Of a stretch of DNA of 64,000 nucleotides, positions 63,291 to 64,000 are shown piece after piece; the first letter of the stretch is position 1, and every line of letters begins with the position of its first letter. This DNA is from Toxorhynchites rutilus septentrionalis (taxonomy: Eukaryota > Arthropoda > Insecta > Diptera > Culicidae): positions 101,677,303 to 101,741,302 of the forward strand of contig NC_073744.1 in assembly GCF_029784135.1 (NCBI RefSeq), given 5' to 3'. The position numbers were made by a program, and so were the translations under genes. The notes beneath the pieces were generated by a model, which did no database searches, had not been told where the DNA came from, and was given only the letters and a program-made list of their open reading frames with translations.

Positions 63291-64000
63291 TTTTTGCATC
63301 AATTGATAGGAAATATATCTACGCATCTATCATAACGAATAACATTTCATTTCTCTTGAGATAAATAATTGAATAATTGTGAAATATCAAGCATTGTCCA
63401 AATGCACTATGTGCCCATTTCTGATTGGTCCATTCTGTGCTCCTCAAATCGTACCGACCAAAACGGGCAACCAGAGCAGCAGCGGAATACAAAGAAGCAC
63501 GATTGGAAAGGAAAAAGAAAAAAAATGAACGAAACATTGGTCGCAGTCTCACACATGCGTAATTCTCGAGCCAGCCGGTCAGCTTAAAAATCCCCGCTCC
63601 GCTGCCCTAACGATCATTATTTGTGTGGACACCGACTGGAGTTTCTCCGCGGGGAACTCCAGATCAACACGGTTCGAGCGGGATTTTGCCTTTCCCTTCA
63701 TTTTCCTCCTTTACCATTTCCAGACATGGCTGCTTGGGTTGGTTTGTTGATGTGTTCTGATGCGAAACGATGTGGTGTACGGCTTGAATGAGAATGATCG
63801 TTACGGCAGCGGAGCGGGGATTTTTAAGCTGACTGGCTGGCTCGAGAATTACGCATGTGTGAGACTGCGACCAATGTTTCGTTCATTGTTTTCTTTTTCC
63901 TTTCCAATCGTGCTTCATTCTATTTCGCTGCTGCTCTGGTTGCCCGTTTTGGTCGGTACGATTTGAGGAGCACAAAATGGACCAATAAAAAATGGGCACA
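63291..64000 (-). mobile_element. H2A-type sequence at the window end
   Basis: 63291-63616: distal copy-A promoter in plus orientation (attgg box near 63426). It ends at a junction with a 20-base piece TTTGTGTGGACACCGACTGG that also occurs in the 204-bp insertion at 56316. 63649-63727: H2A copy A N-terminus on the minus strand with ATG at 63727. 63791-63986: copy-A promoter on the minus strand. The window ends inside it. Confidence 0.65.
63649..63727 (-). pseudogene. H2A copy A, N-terminal fragment
   Basis: ATG at 63727 and the K-rich tail ([12 protein letters not shown] region, with a small deletion near GGK). The rest is missing. Confidence 0.8.

Overview
ORGANISM AND CHARACTER. The window looks like heterochromatin-like intergenic DNA of a culicine mosquito, probably Aedes. 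This is inferred from the mixture of TE clades, arthropod-style histone promoters and AT-rich nested repeats; no species marker was seen. I find no intact single-copy host gene. Almost everything is mobile DNA or degenerate histone-gene sequence. A 500-base N gap (21964-22463) marks an assembly join.

MAIN RESULT. The non-coding-looking parts are built from two related families of short mobile units made of histone genes. (1) An 'H2A-type element' of about 2.3 kb has two defined ends. T1 begins GACGGGTGGGTAATG; T2 ends ...CCGGTTAGACGTAGTCCTACGTC. Inside are two tandem H2A pseudogenes (copy A near T2, copy B near T1), each with its own TATA promoter, plus histone-type 3' stem-loops. (2) An 'H3-type element' has ends T3 (GACGTAGGACTACGTCTTTC) and T4 (CAGGAAGTGGGTTATATC) and carries histone H3 pseudogenes with TATA/initiator promoters and the histone 3' stem-loop. 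T1, T2, T3 and T4 all carry GACGTAGGACTA at or near the tip. Every junction I could resolve lies in an A or T homopolymer. The units sit inside each other, and the interrupted host unit resumes on the far side. No transposase is encoded in them.

LAYOUT. 1-1514 is the right part of an H3-type element. 1515-12846 is a stack of H2A-type elements containing a palindrome with 4535-bp arms (1813-6347 and 6427-10961). It is explained by element P (1815-6424) inserted head-on into its sibling P' (1736-10959), each already carrying the same insertion Q. 12847-13691 is non-histone DNA. 13692-21061 is an H2A-type element interrupted by a 5-kb H3-type insertion (15680-20702). 21062-21963 is unassigned, followed by the gap. 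22464-46450 holds a second large inverted duplication: an I-like LINE carrying an errantivirus-like LTR retrotransposon at the same site in both arms (left arm 22464-31055, right arm 32406 to at least 41010), separated by H2A-type units. 46682-48187 is an H3-type element. 48200-51727 holds H2A-type units, including an old divergent one. 52070-56261 is a LINE with a restriction-like endonuclease on the minus strand. 56657-61494 is a CR1/jockey-like LINE on the plus strand, again set in H2A-type sequence, which runs to the end of the window.

HOW IT WORKS TOGETHER. The autonomous-looking elements (two LINE types, one I-like LINE, one LTR element) supply the only recognisable replication proteins, and all are damaged to some degree. 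The histone-derived units carry promoters and 3'-processing signals but no replication gene, so they must be mobilised in trans or by recombination. Order of events read from nesting: H2A-type units, then H3-type and LINE insertions, then the LTR insertion into the I-like LINE, then the inverted duplication.
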